Shown: in pieces, positions 52,794 to 61,167 of the stretch
How positions within the stretch are numbered: position 1 is the first letter of the stretch
How the letters are laid out: the number at the start of each line of letters is the position of its first letter
Translations under genes and position numbers: made by a program
Notes under the pieces: model-generated
Seen by the model: the letters and a program-made list of their open reading frames with translations, nothing else
Told to the model about the DNA's origin: nothing
Database searches by the model: none
From: Streptomyces sp. QL37
GTDB lineage: Bacteria > Actinomycetota > Actinomycetes > Streptomycetales > Streptomycetaceae
DNA length: 64,000 nt
Direction: 5' to 3'
Assembly: GCF_002941025.1 (NCBI RefSeq)
Contig: NZ_PTJS01000001.1
Coordinates: forward strand, 4,092,001 to 4,156,000

Positions 52794-53735
52794 ATGCGAG
52801 CCATCGCCGTCAGCGCGTTCCGTGCGGAGCCCTGTCCCGTCGAGGTGCCGAAGCCCGACCCCGGGGCGGGTGAGGTGCGGGTCAAGGTCGAGTACGCGGC
52901 GCTGAACCCGCTCGACCTCCAGACCGCCGACGGCGCTGCGGACGGTGCCGGGCCGCCGGTGTTCCCGCTCGTCCTGGGCACCGACTTCGCCGGCCGGGTG
53001 GACATGATCGGCAGCGGCGACAACCGCTTCCGGGTCGGCGACCCCGTCTTCGGCCGCGCCACGGCCCCGCCCCTCGGACGCTGTGGCGCGTTCGCCGAAT
53101 ACGTGTGCGTCCCGCAGGACTCCCCGATCGCCCTCGTCCCGCGCGACGTGCCGCTCCAGCTCGCGGCGGCGCTGCCGTCGGCGGGGACGACCGCCGCGCA
53201 GATCCTGTCGAGCACGGCCGTGCGCAGCGGACTCAGCCTGCTGGTCGTCGGGGCGACGGGCGGCGTGGGCAGCTTCCTGACCCAGCTCGCGGCGGCCCGG
53301 GGGACTGCGGTCGTCGCCGCCGTGCGTGGCGACGAGAAGCGGCGGATGGGGGCGCTCGGCGCCACCGCCACCGTCGATACGACCATGGGCCCCGAAGCGC
53401 TGGAAGCCGCGGTGCGCGATCTGTACCCGGACGGTGTCGACGCCCTCGTCGACCTCGTCTCGGCGGACACCGGCTCGTTCGCGGCGTACACCGCGCTGGT
53501 GCGTGACGGCGGAGTCGCGGTCACCACCCGGGGCGTCCCGGCTCCGCCGGGCATCGCCTGGGCCGACTTCCGGCTCGCCCCGACCGCCGCGGTGCTGGAC
53601 GAGCTGGCCTCGGCGGTGGCACGTGGGGAGCTGGACGTGCCCATCGACATGGAGCTTCCCCTGGAGAAGGCTCCGCAGGCACTCGTCCAGAACCGCGCGG
53701 GCGGGGCGCGCGGCAAGACCGTCTTCGTCATCTGA
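52794..53735 (+). CDS. NADP-dependent quinone oxidoreductase-like protein
   Basis: This 313-residue medium-chain reductase has RVKVEYAALNPLDLQTADG, FPLVLGTDFAGRVDMIGSG, LVVGATGGVGSFLTQLAA and LGATATVDTTM. It has no catalytic-zinc motif, so it is a QOR-type protein. It is a paralogue of the one at 17129. The DUF2630 gene starts 37 bp later, possibly in the same transcript. Confidence 0.9.
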   Translation: MRAIAVSAFRAEPCPVEVPKPDPGAGEVRVKVEYAALNPLDLQTADGAADGAGPPVFPLVLGTDFAGRVDMIGSGDNRFRVGDPVFGRATAPPLGRCGAFAEYVCVPQDSPIALVPRDVPLQLAAALPSAGTTAAQILSSTAVRSGLSLLVVGATGGVGSFLTQLAAARGTAVVAAVRGDEKRRMGALGATATVDTTMGPEALEAAVRDLYPDGVDALVDLVSADTGSFAAYTALVRDGGVAVTTRGVPAPPGIAWADFRLAPTAAVLDELASAVARGELDVPIDMELPLEKAPQALVQNRAGGARGKTVFVI

Positions 53736-53772
53736 CGAACACGTCCCCCAGGACACCGGACCGGGAGCTCTC

Positions 53773-54018
53773 ATGGCCGAGCAGGACATCTTCGAGAACA
53801 TCGACGGACTGATCGCCGAGGAGCGCGCCCTGCGCGCCCGCTCCACCGCGGAACTGGGCCTCTCCGCCGAGGAACGGTCACGGCTGCGCGAGGTGGAGGT
53901 CCAGCTGGACCAGTGCTGGGACCTGCTGCGGCAGCGGCGCGCGCTCAGCGAGTTCGGCGAGGACCCCGCGGAGGCGCGGGTGCGTCCCGCCGACGAGGTG
54001 GAGGGCTACCAGAGCTGA
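53773..54018 (+). CDS. DUF2630 family protein
   Basis: This 81-residue helical protein contains IFENIDGLIAEERALRARST and EERSRLREVEVQLDQCWDLL. The second helix has the W-x-L-L motif of the family. GGGAG is five bases before ATG 53773. The function is unknown. Convergent with the S4-domain gene. Confidence 0.88.
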   Translation: MAEQDIFENIDGLIAEERALRARSTAELGLSAEERSRLREVEVQLDQCWDLLRQRRALSEFGEDPAEARVRPADEVEGYQS

Positions 54019-54029
54019 AGGGGCAGCCC

Positions 54030-54443
54030 TCAGGGGCCGTCCGGGCCCCGGCCCTGGAAGCCCTGGAGGCGTTCCATCTCGCGGCGGTCCCGTTTGGTCG
54101 GGCGGCCCGCGCCCCGGTCACGGACCGGGACCTGGATCGCCACCTCGCGCGGCGGCGGGGGCGGGCTGTTGTCGACGAAGCACTCACCGGCGACCGGCGG
54201 GCCCACCCGCTTCTTCACGATCTTGGAGACGACCACGATCCGGTCCCGGCCGGCGTGCCGCAGCCGCACCTCGTCGCCCGTGCGCAGGGCCTGGGCGGGC
54301 TTCGCGCGCTCGCCGTTGACCCGCACATGTCCCGCACGGCAGGCGGCAGCCGCCTGCGAGCGGGTCTTCGTCAGCCGGACCGCCCAGATCCAGGCGTCGA
54401 CCCGGACGCTTCCCTCCGCCTGAGGCGCCTCACCGGAAACCAT
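54030..54443 (-). CDS. S4-domain RNA-binding protein
   Basis: This 137-residue protein has an N-terminal S4 fold (VRVDAWIWAVRLTKTRSQAA, GHVRVNGERAKPAQALRTGD) and a basic C-terminal tail (KRDRREMERLQGF). It resembles the Hsp15 group, which binds 50S subunits stalled with nascent chains. ATG 54443 is the best start. It is convergent with the DUF2630 gene. Confidence 0.9.
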   Translation of the reverse strand: MVSGEAPQAEGSVRVDAWIWAVRLTKTRSQAAAACRAGHVRVNGERAKPAQALRTGDEVRLRHAGRDRIVVVSKIVKKRVGPPVAGECFVDNSPPPPPREVAIQVPVRDRGAGRPTKRDRREMERLQGFQGRGPDGP

Positions 54444-54480
54444 GCGTACGACTGTAATCCGGTGAGGCACCCCTGTGGGG

Positions 54481-56160
54481 TCAGGAGCCGAAGCCGCCGA
54501 TGACCTCACCCATGTCGTAGCTGTACAGCTCCCGCTTGCAGACCCCGCACCTGCTGGGCGCGTGCTCGCTCAGCGACCACAGCTTCGGGGCGAGGCCGTC
54601 GCCCCTGCCGTGCGCGAGATACAGGTCCTCGGGGCCGAAGGAACTCTCCAGGATCTTCGGGTTGGCGACGAGCTGCGTCGTGCCGTCCACGGTCCCCGGG
54701 GCGGCCTGGAGCAGCCGGCCGTTGTCGTAGGCGTTGCTGCGGTGGAAGTACCACTTGCCGTCGTAGCGCGTGACGCCCTGGATCTTGTGCCAGAGCTCCT
54801 CGCCCCCGAAGGTCCCCGTGTCCGGCAGTCCGTACGCGAGGTCCGCCTTGGCCGTGGTGCCCGACGCGCCCTCGACGGCGGCGGTCAGCGCGGTCATCGG
54901 GTAGGTGCCGACGCGGCCGTTGCTGGAGCCGCCGTTGTTGGTGTTGCAGTACTCACCGAGGACCATGTGGTCGTCGCCGGTCCGGTCGAGCGAGATGTAC
55001 GAGGCCTTCGGGCGGCCGGTGGCGTAGCACTGGTTCTCGCTGGTGCTCCCGCCGTTCTTCGCCGTGGTGAACTTCAGCGAGGCGACCTGCGGCATCACGT
55101 ACCGGTAGCCGTATCCGTACCAGACGTTGTTCTGGCGGCCCACCCGCTTCTTGTCGACGACGTTGCTGACCAGGCCGTCCGGCGTCGGGTCGTGCACCGC
55201 GGAGTCGTTGTCCGGGTTGAGGTCCATGATCTTGCGGAGGTCGAAGACCCGCATGCCGTTGGCGGTGTCGGCGACGTACAGGTAGTTGCCGTACCAGACC
55301 ATGCCGCCGGCGTGGATGCCGTTCTGCGCCCTGCAGGCGTCCGTCACACCGGACTCCTGCGTGCACTTGCCCTCGCTCGCGTGCAGCGCGTCGAAGGAGA
55401 TGTGGTCCTTGGAGTTCAGGTAGGGCCAGGCCAGCAGCACATGGCGGTACTTCTTGGTGGCCTGGTTGAAGAAGCTGACCCGGATGCCCTTCTCGTTGCA
55501 GGCGTCGGACGCCGAGTCCTGGACGCAGTTGCTGCGGCCGGAGGCGTAGTTGCTGCGGCCCGGGTTCTGGTCGTCGTAGGCCCCCACGGCGATGGGCTCG
55601 GCGTCCGACGTGCCCCAGTCCTCGTCCTCCTGGGCGTCCGAGACGCCGGTGATGGCCTGCGGGATCCACTCGGACGAGGTGGCGTCGTCGTCCTTCCAGC
55701 AGACGCGGGGGGCCGCTGTCAGGTCGGGGCCGTAGATGGCCGCGTCGCCACAGGTGGAGTTCCAGCCCGCCTCACGGTTGGCCTGGGTCATGAGCTCGGT
55801 GAGGCCCTGCTTGGGCAGGGCGGCGTCCAGCTTGTCGACGAGCCCGGTCAGGCCTGTGCCGGTCTCCAGGGTGAAGTCGCCCGGACGGCCGGGGACCACG
55901 GCCTGCGCGTCGGCCGTAGCGGACGGCGCGGACCCCGTACCCGAACCCGCCAGGTCGTCCTGCTCCCCTTCGGGCGCGTCCTCGAAGCCGTCGTCCGGCA
56001 TGCCCTCATGGCCCGGGACGGGATCGTCCGCCGCGACGGCGCGAGGGGCGCCGGCAGGGGTGGCGGCCGTGGCGCCCGTCGCCGGCACCAGCGCGGTCAT
56101 CAGTGCGCCGGCTGCGACGGCACAGGCCGCGAGGCGTGATCGGCGGAATGGCTGTCCCAT
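54481..56160 (-). CDS. secreted protein of unknown function (PhoX neighbour)
   Basis: This 559-residue exported protein has a signal peptide (RRSRLAACAVAAGALMTALV, with A-T-A cleavage-type residues) and a Pro/Asp/Glu-rich linker. A Cys-containing body follows (NSTCGDAAIYGPDL, GKCTQESGVTDACRAQ, CGVCKREL). Segments such as YLYVADTANGMRVFDLRKI suggest beta-propeller-like blades. I recognise no catalytic motif. ATG 56160 follows a 5' leader containing a 15-bp hairpin. The gene is downstream of PhoX on the same strand, so in the undisturbed arrangement the two probably shared regulation. Its first ~310 bp are copied in reverse within the tandem inversion duplication to the right. Confidence 0.85.
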   Translation of the reverse strand: MGQPFRRSRLAACAVAAGALMTALVPATGATAATPAGAPRAVAADDPVPGHEGMPDDGFEDAPEGEQDDLAGSGTGSAPSATADAQAVVPGRPGDFTLETGTGLTGLVDKLDAALPKQGLTELMTQANREAGWNSTCGDAAIYGPDLTAAPRVCWKDDDATSSEWIPQAITGVSDAQEDEDWGTSDAEPIAVGAYDDQNPGRSNYASGRSNCVQDSASDACNEKGIRVSFFNQATKKYRHVLLAWPYLNSKDHISFDALHASEGKCTQESGVTDACRAQNGIHAGGMVWYGNYLYVADTANGMRVFDLRKIMDLNPDNDSAVHDPTPDGLVSNVVDKKRVGRQNNVWYGYGYRYVMPQVASLKFTTAKNGGSTSENQCYATGRPKASYISLDRTGDDHMVLGEYCNTNNGGSSNGRVGTYPMTALTAAVEGASGTTAKADLAYGLPDTGTFGGEELWHKIQGVTRYDGKWYFHRSNAYDNGRLLQAAPGTVDGTTQLVANPKILESSFGPEDLYLAHGRGDGLAPKLWSLSEHAPSRCGVCKRELYSYDMGEVIGGFGS

Positions 56161-56192
56161 GTGGAGCCCTTCGTGAGTGCGCGTACTGATCA

Positions 56193-56227
56193 GCCGTTGT
56201 GCCTGATTCCCCATCAGGCACAACGGC
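56193..56227 (-). promoter_or_regulatory. 5'-leader hairpin of the secreted-protein gene
   Basis: GCCGTTGTGCCTGAT pairs perfectly over 15 bp with its complement around a 5-nt loop, ending 33 bp before the gene's ATG. The extra copies lie at 56609-56643 and 57050-57084. It could block or control translation or stabilise the mRNA. A TGCTAGCGT extended -10-like sequence lies just upstream on the minus strand. Confidence 0.6.
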
Positions 56228-56318
56228 CGGTCACGCTAGCAACACAGTCAGGCAGGTCGTACGCACATTTGAACGACACCCATCAGCCGTGCACCACAAG
56301 GACACAGGCCGCGGTGAC

Positions 56319-56338
56319 GGCTCCGCTTGTGCGGAGCC
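56319..56338 (-). terminator. copy of the PhoX terminator in the duplication
   Basis: GGCTCCGC-TTGT-GCGGAGCC, copy of 57176-57195, with a third copy inverted at 56498-56517. Confidence 0.55.
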
Positions 56339-56344
56339 GGACGG

Positions 56345-56453
56345 CTAGACGCCTATGTCGCTGCCGTCCTTGCGCCAGACGGCGACGACCGACGGGCGCA
56401 CGATCCTGCCCGGCCCGTCCGGCCACGTGCTCGCGGGCTTCTCGACGGTGGCG
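56345..56453 (-). pseudogene. 3' fragment of PhoX gene (duplicate)
   Basis: The last 109 bp of the PhoX reading frame with its stop (CTA at 56345-56347), copied from 57202-57310 and cut at 56453. A further 37-bp fragment in the reverse direction is at 56455-56491. Non-functional by-products of the inversion duplication. Confidence 0.85.
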
Positions 56454-56675
56454 GCGTCTGGCGCAAGGACGGCAGCGACATAGGCGTCTAGCCGTCCGGC
56501 TCCGCACAAGCGGAGCCGTCACCGCGGCCTGTGTCCTTGTGGTGCACGGCTGATGGGTGTCGTTCAAATGTGCGTACGACCTGCCTGACTGTGTTGCTAG
56601 CGTGACCGGCCGTTGTGCCTGATGGGGAATCAGGCACAACGGCTGATCAGTACGCGCACTCACGAAGGGCTCCAC

Positions 56676-56996
56676 ATGGGACAGCCATTCCGCCGATCAC
56701 GCCTCGCGGCCTGTGCCGTCGCAGCCGGCGCACTGATGACCGCGCTGGTGCCGGCGACGGGCGCCACGGCCGCCACCCCTGCCGGCGCCCCTCGCGCCGT
56801 CGCGGCGGACGATCCCGTCCCGGGCCATGAGGGCATGCCGGACGACGGCTTCGAGGACGCGCCCGAAGGGGAGCAGGACGACCTGGCGGGTTCGGGTACG
56901 GGGTCCGCGCCGTCCGCTACGGCCGACGCGCAGGCCGTGGTCCCCGGCCGTCCGGGCGACTTCACCCTGGAGACCGGCACAGGCCGCGAGGCGTGA
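56676..56996 (+). pseudogene. truncated secreted-protein copy (signal peptide plus linker)
   Basis: An inverted copy of the first ~103 codons of the secreted-protein gene, with the same leader hairpin, signal peptide and acidic linker, ending at the TID junction in three junction codons (REA) and TGA. The 106-residue product would still be exported if transcribed, because the full upstream region was copied too. Confidence 0.8.
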
Positions 56997-57017
56997 TCGG
57001 CGGAATGGCTGTCCCAT
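56697..57017 (-). pseudogene. second truncated secreted-protein copy, chimaeric
   Basis: It starts with the same MGQPFRRSRLAACA as the true gene but, at the TID junction, continues antisense to the inverted copy and ends in the same REA codons. It is 106 residues. Its first 14 codons and the upstream region are an exact copy, so it competes for the position next to PhoX. No function is expected. Confidence 0.75.
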
Positions 57018-57175
57018 GTGGAGCCCTTCGTGAGTGCGCGTACTGATCAGCCGTTGTGCCTGATTCCCCATCAGGCACAACGGCCGGTCACGCTAGCAAC
57101 ACAGTCAGGCAGGTCGTACGCACATTTGAACGACACCCATCAGCCGTGCACCACAAGGACACAGGCCGCGGTGAC

Positions 57176-57195
57176 GGCTCCGCTTGTGCGGAGCC
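57176..57195 (-). terminator. PhoX terminator
   Basis: GGCTCCGC (57176-57183), loop TTGT, GCGGAGCC (57188-57195), 7 bp beyond the PhoX stop. Confidence 0.6.
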
Positions 57196-57201
57196 GGACG
57201 G

Positions 57202-59262
57202 CTAGACGCCTATGTCGCTGCCGTCCTTGCGCCAGACGGCGACGACCGACGGGCGCACGATCCTGCCCGGCCCGTCCGGCCACGTGCTCGCGGGCTTCTC
57301 GACGGTGGCGCCGTCGATCTCACCCGGGTGCTGCACGGCGACGAGGACGCGGCGGTCCTGGATCACCGGGCCGCAGGTCTCCGCGCCGGTCGGCACGGTC
57401 AGGAACTGCTTGAGCTCGCCCCGCCGTTCGCCCTGCGTCGCGACGCCGAACAGGCCGTCGTGCGAGCCGAGCTGGGCACCGTCCGTGGAGATCCAGAGGT
57501 TGCCGTGGTCGTCGAAGGCCACGTTGTCGGGACAGGAGATCGGGCTGACCTTCTCCTTCGGGAACCCTGCGAAGTACGTCGCCGGGTCCTGCGGGTCGCC
57601 CGCGACGAGGAACAGCCGCCAGGCGAACCCGTCGCCCGCCGGGTCGTCCCAGTTCTCCGCGAGCTCCAGGATCTGGCCGTGCTTGTTGGCGTTGCGCGGG
57701 TTGGCCTCGTCGGCGCCGGCCTTGCCCGCCTTGCCACGGTCGGTGTTGTTGGTGAGCGCGACGTAGACCCGGCCGGTGCGCGGTGAGGGCTCGACGTCCT
57801 CGGGACGGTCCATCTTGGTCGCGCCGACCTTGTCACCGGCCAGACGGGTGAAGACGTACACCTCCTCAGCCGTCATGCCCGGGACGTGCGACGTGGTGCC
57901 CGTGGCGAGCGGGATCCAGACGCCGCTGCCGTCGAACTCGCCGTCGGAGGGGAGCTTGCCCGTGCCGTCGAACTCCGCGGCCGGGGAGTCCCCGGTCAGC
58001 TTGGCGACGTACAGCGTTCCCTCGTCCAGCAGGGTGAGGTTGTGCTCCCGGGCGGCCCGCGAGTTCCCCTTCTTCATCCGCTTGCTGGAGACGAACTTGT
58101 AGAAGTAGTCGAACCGTTCGTCGTCGCCCATGTAGACGACGGGGCGGCCGTCGGCGGTCAGCCGGGGCTGCGCCGCCTCGTGCTTGAACCGGCCGAGCGC
58201 GGTCCGCTTGCGGGGCGTGGAGTCGGGGTCGTACGGGTCGAGCTCGACGACCCAGCCGAAGCGGTGTGCCTCGTTGGGCTCCTGCGCCAGGTCGAAGCGC
58301 TTGTCGAACCGCTCCCACTTGCGCTCGGTGGCGGCCGTGCCGATGCCGTAGCGCTTGTCCGTGTCGCTGGAACCGTTGGCGAAGTACTGGTTGAAGTTCT
58401 CCTCGCCGTGCAACGTGGTCCCCCACGGAGTGGTGCCGCCCGCGCAGTTGTTCAAGGTGCCCAGCACCTTGCGGCCGGTGCGGTCGGCGGAGGTACGGAG
58501 CAGGGGGCTCCCGGCGGCCGGTCCCGTGACCCGGAATTCGCTGGTCGCGGTGAGGCGGCGGTTCAGCGGGTGGCGGTTGACCGGCGCGAGCTTGCCGGTG
58601 CGGTTCTCCTCCTGGACGACGACCACGGAGAGTCCGTGGGCCGCCCAGGCGATCTCGACCTGCTCACGGGTCGGGCTGGCCGGATCGTATCCACGGAACA
58701 TCAGGATCTCGTCCGTGTACTCGTGGTTGGCGACCAGCACCTGACGGCCGCGCTCACCGCGCAGCGGGAGCAGGGAGAGGAAGTCGTTGTTGTAGCCGAA
58801 CTGGCCGGCCTGCGCCTTCGCCGACTGCTTGTCGGGGTCGAAACGGGGTGCACCGCGCAGGATCGGCTCGCCCCAGCGGATCACGACGTTCTGGCCGTAG
58901 CCGTCGGGGATCGTGACCTTGTCGTCCGTGTTGGGCGCGACCGCCGCGAAGCGCAGGCCCCGGGCGCCCGGGGCGGTGGGCTTCGGCTTGCCGCCCGGAC
59001 GGCCGGCGAGGGGCGCGGCCTCGGCACTCGGGGCCGCGGGGCCGGCGAGAGCGGCGGTTCCGGCTGCGGCGGCCACGGTCACCACGGCGGCGGCGCGCAT
59101 CATCGACCGGCGTGACAGGGCACCGGCGATGATGTCGCCGGCGTACTCGTTGTCGCTGGTGTTCGGGACCTCCTGGAAGCAGGCGTCACCGCAGCGGTAG
59201 CGGCATGTCAGCGCAGAGCGCCCGCCCTGGTGCGAGCCGATGAGCGGCAGCAGATCGCGCAC
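57202..59262 (-). CDS. phoX: PhoX-family (DUF839) alkaline phosphatase, Tat-exported
   Basis: This 686-residue protein has a twin-arginine signal (LSRRSMMRAAAVVTVAAAAG) after a cytoplasmic lead. The DUF839/PhoX body includes QVLVANHEYTDEILMFRGYD, CAGGTTPWGTTLHGEENFNQ (the Cys-, Glu- and Thr-containing core), RPVVYMGDDERFDYFYKFVS, RPEDVEPSPRTGRVYVALTN and SCPDNVAFDDHGNLWISTDG. PhoX enzymes bind Ca2+ and iron and release phosphate from phosphoesters outside the cell. GTG 59262 has GGAGGGA 8 bases upstream. PHO-box-like 11-bp repeats lie 67 and 122 bp upstream, so PhoP control is likely. The same reading frame stays open far upstream, but that part is antisense to other genes. Confidence 0.92.
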   Translation of the reverse strand: MRDLLPLIGSHQGGRSALTCRYRCGDACFQEVPNTSDNEYAGDIIAGALSRRSMMRAAAVVTVAAAAGTAALAGPAAPSAEAAPLAGRPGGKPKPTAPGARGLRFAAVAPNTDDKVTIPDGYGQNVVIRWGEPILRGAPRFDPDKQSAKAQAGQFGYNNDFLSLLPLRGERGRQVLVANHEYTDEILMFRGYDPASPTREQVEIAWAAHGLSVVVVQEENRTGKLAPVNRHPLNRRLTATSEFRVTGPAAGSPLLRTSADRTGRKVLGTLNNCAGGTTPWGTTLHGEENFNQYFANGSSDTDKRYGIGTAATERKWERFDKRFDLAQEPNEAHRFGWVVELDPYDPDSTPRKRTALGRFKHEAAQPRLTADGRPVVYMGDDERFDYFYKFVSSKRMKKGNSRAAREHNLTLLDEGTLYVAKLTGDSPAAEFDGTGKLPSDGEFDGSGVWIPLATGTTSHVPGMTAEEVYVFTRLAGDKVGATKMDRPEDVEPSPRTGRVYVALTNNTDRGKAGKAGADEANPRNANKHGQILELAENWDDPAGDGFAWRLFLVAGDPQDPATYFAGFPKEKVSPISCPDNVAFDDHGNLWISTDGAQLGSHDGLFGVATQGERRGELKQFLTVPTGAETCGPVIQDRRVLVAVQHPGEIDGATVEKPASTWPDGPGRIVRPSVVAVWRKDGSDIGV

Positions 59263-59327
59263 GTTTTCGTCCCTCCGTCTGTGTGTCACGCGTGACGGTA
59301 GGTGCGCATCCACGCCGTTCGTGGGAC

Positions 59328-59349
59328 TGCCGGTGAACAGAGGGTGAAG
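59328..59349 (-). promoter_or_regulatory. PHO-box-like direct repeat, promoter-proximal
   Basis: On the PhoX-sense strand, CTTCACCCTCT and GTTCACCGGCA are adjacent 11-nt units close to the Streptomyces PhoP consensus GTTCACC. They lie 67 bp before the PhoX start. Confidence 0.6.
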
Positions 59350-59383
59350 TCCGGGACACCGCTGCTCTTCCCGTTGTCCTGGG

Positions 59384-59427
59384 CCCCGTTCAGGACTCGG
59401 TGACGACTCGGTTGGAGCTCGGTTGAC
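59384..59427 (-). promoter_or_regulatory. four-unit PHO-box-like array
   Basis: Four consecutive 11-nt units on the PhoX-sense strand: GTCAACCGAGC, TCCAACCGAGT, CGTCACCGAGT and CCTGAACGGGG. The first three share the CAACCGAG/CACCGAG core. The regular 11-bp phase is that of PhoP direct repeat units. They lie between PhoX and the divergent VWA gene and could affect both. Confidence 0.6.
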
Positions 59428-59553
59428 GCAGGGGCGGGCCGCGCCACCGAACGGCCGGATCCGGCCGCTAACCTTACGTATCCGCCCTGGCCAGGGATCA
59501 ATTCCCGCAGTACGGACATTTATCGCACCCAACTCATGCGAAAGGCCTCGCCC

Positions 59554-61167
59554 ATGGGCATTCGGAGCTTGCTGCGCAAGGTGTTCGGCCGGACGGAGCA
59601 GGACGAGCCGACCACGGCCACCGTCCCGCCCCAGGCCGAGCGCACCCAGCCCACGGAGCCGGAGCCGGAGACCACCACTCCGGCGGCCGAGCCCGCGAAG
59701 GCCTCGGTACCGGCCCCGGCCTCCTCCTCGGACCGGTCCTCCGGTACGGGGGACGACAGCGGACAGGCGTCGGACCTGGTCGCGGCGGCCTTCGACAAGG
59801 CGGCCACGACCTCGGCGACCGCCCCTGCCTCCACGTCCGCGCCGAGGGTCCCGGCCCAGGGGTCGGACCCGGAGGCGAAGACGGCCACGGACGCCGGGAA
59901 GGACGCGGCCGAGGAGACCGCCGCGGTGACGGAGCCGGCTGCCGCCACGCCGATCACGATCGACATCGACCCGGAGCCGGAGGCGGAGCCGCTTCCCGCT
60001 GCCGAGGCGACGGGCGCCGAGGCGAAGACGGAGGCGGCCGCTGCTGCCGAGCCGGAGGCCGCGCCCGAGCCGGTCGCCGCCGAGAAGCCGGCCGAGCCGG
60101 TCGCCGAGCCCGAGCCGGTCGCCGCCGCTGCTGCCGAGCCGGAAGCCACCCCGGAGCCGTCGAAGGCCGAGCCGGTCGCCGAAGCCGAGCCCGTCGCCGA
60201 GGCCGAGCCGGTCGCCGCAGCCGCCCCGGAGCCCGTCGCCAAGGCCGAGCCGGTCGACAAGCCGGAGCCGGTCGCCGCTGCTGCCGAGCCGGAAGCCACC
60301 CCGGAGCCGCCGGTGGCCGAGCCGGTCGCCGAAACCGAGCCCGTCGCCGAGCCGGAGCCGGTCGCCGAAACCGAGCCCGTCGCCGAGCCCGAGCCGGTCG
60401 CCGCAGCCGCCCCGGAGCAGGAGGCCGCCCCGGAGCAGGAGGCCGCGCCCGCGGCCAAGGCCGCCGCCCCCGCCGGCAAGCCCGCTGTCACCCTCACCCG
60501 GGTCAAGGCGGCGGCGCCCGCGCTCGTGACCCCGTACAAGGCCGCGCAGGCCGGGCTCAAGGCGCACGGGCTGACCGGGCTGCGGGCCACCGTGTATCTG
60601 GTGCTCGACCGGTCCGGTTCCATGCGGCCGTTCTACAAGGACGGCAGCGCCCAGCACCTGGGCGACCGCACCCTGGCGCTCGCGGCCCACCTGGACCCGG
60701 ACGCCACCGTGCCCGTCGTCTTCTTCTCGACCGACATCGACGGCACCGGGGCGATCGACCTCACCGCCCACGAGGGCCGGATCGACGAACTGAACGCCGG
60801 CCTCGGCCGACTGGGCCGGACGAACTACCACCGGGCCGTCGAGGAGGTCGTCTCGCACTACGAGAAGTCCGGCGCCAAGGGCCCGGCGCTCGTCGTCTTC
60901 CAGACGGACGGCGCCCCGGACGCCAAGGTGGCGGCCAAGCAGGCCCTGGCGGACGCGGAAAAGCTGCCGCTCTTCTTCCAGTTCGTCGCGTTCGGCGACG
61001 AGGACGCGAAGGCCTTCGACTTCCTGCGCAGGCTGGACGTCGAGAACGCCGGGTTCTTCCACGCGGGCCCCGCCCCGCGCGAGGTCCCCGACGCGGCCTT
61101 CTACCGGGAGGTCCTCGCCGCGCTGCCCGCCTGGGCCGCCGCCCGCGGAGTCGTCGCGGAGGACTGA
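59554..61167 (+). CDS. VWA-domain protein with long Glu-Pro-Val-Ala repeat region (TerF-like)
   Basis: This 537-residue protein has a short basic N-terminus ([15 protein letters not shown]), about 300 residues of low-complexity acidic Ala/Pro/Glu/Val repeats ([18 protein letters not shown]) and a C-terminal VWA domain. The domain has [14 protein letters not shown], the MIDAS DxSxS, and [10 protein letters not shown], with its Asp. The VWA part resembles TerF/TerY-like stress proteins. No signal peptide or helix is present, so it is cytoplasmic. ATG 59554 has AAGG upstream; ATG 59536 is possible. It is divergent from PhoX and its 3' end overlaps the histidine kinase gene by 67 bp. Confidence 0.88.
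   Translation: MGIRSLLRKVFGRTEQDEPTTATVPPQAERTQPTEPEPETTTPAAEPAKASVPAPASSSDRSSGTGDDSGQASDLVAAAFDKAATTSATAPASTSAPRVPAQGSDPEAKTATDAGKDAAEETAAVTEPAAATPITIDIDPEPEAEPLPAAEATGAEAKTEAAAAAEPEAAPEPVAAEKPAEPVAEPEPVAAAAAEPEATPEPSKAEPVAEAEPVAEAEPVAAAAPEPVAKAEPVDKPEPVAAAAEPEATPEPPVAEPVAETEPVAEPEPVAETEPVAEPEPVAAAAPEQEAAPEQEAAPAAKAAAPAGKPAVTLTRVKAAAPALVTPYKAAQAGLKAHGLTGLRATVYLVLDRSGSMRPFYKDGSAQHLGDRTLALAAHLDPDATVPVVFFSTDIDGTGAIDLTAHEGRIDELNAGLGRLGRTNYHRAVEEVVSHYEKSGAKGPALVVFQTDGAPDAKVAAKQALADAEKLPLFFQFVAFGDEDAKAFDFLRRLDVENAGFFHAGPAPREVPDAAFYREVLAALPAWAAARGVVAED

Larger units (their letters stand above)
55851..57310. repeat. tandem inversion duplication (forward-inverted-forward)
   Basis: The segment 55851-56381 (531 bp) is present again in inverted order at 56455-56985, separated by 73 bp. 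The forward block 56118-56453 (336 bp) is present again in direct order at 56975-57310, offset 857 bp. All positions checked match base for base. The second junction uses an 11-bp inverted microhomology: CGGCACAGGCC at 56118 and its complement at 55851. The first junction at 56454 has one extra G. Removing 56454-57310 restores the simple order PhoX, gap, secreted gene. It is a textbook TID shape, or an assembly artefact. Confidence 0.85.

Noticed and set aside
56118..57310. Insertion sequence or invertible promoter element as the source of the inverted repeats
   Set aside because: The repeated parts are simply pieces of the two flanking genes; there is no transposase, recombinase gene or target-site duplication.
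60060..60460. CRISPR-like regular repeats
   Set aside because: The repeats are in-frame codons for Glu-Pro-Val-Ala within the VWA gene; there are no spacers of constant length.
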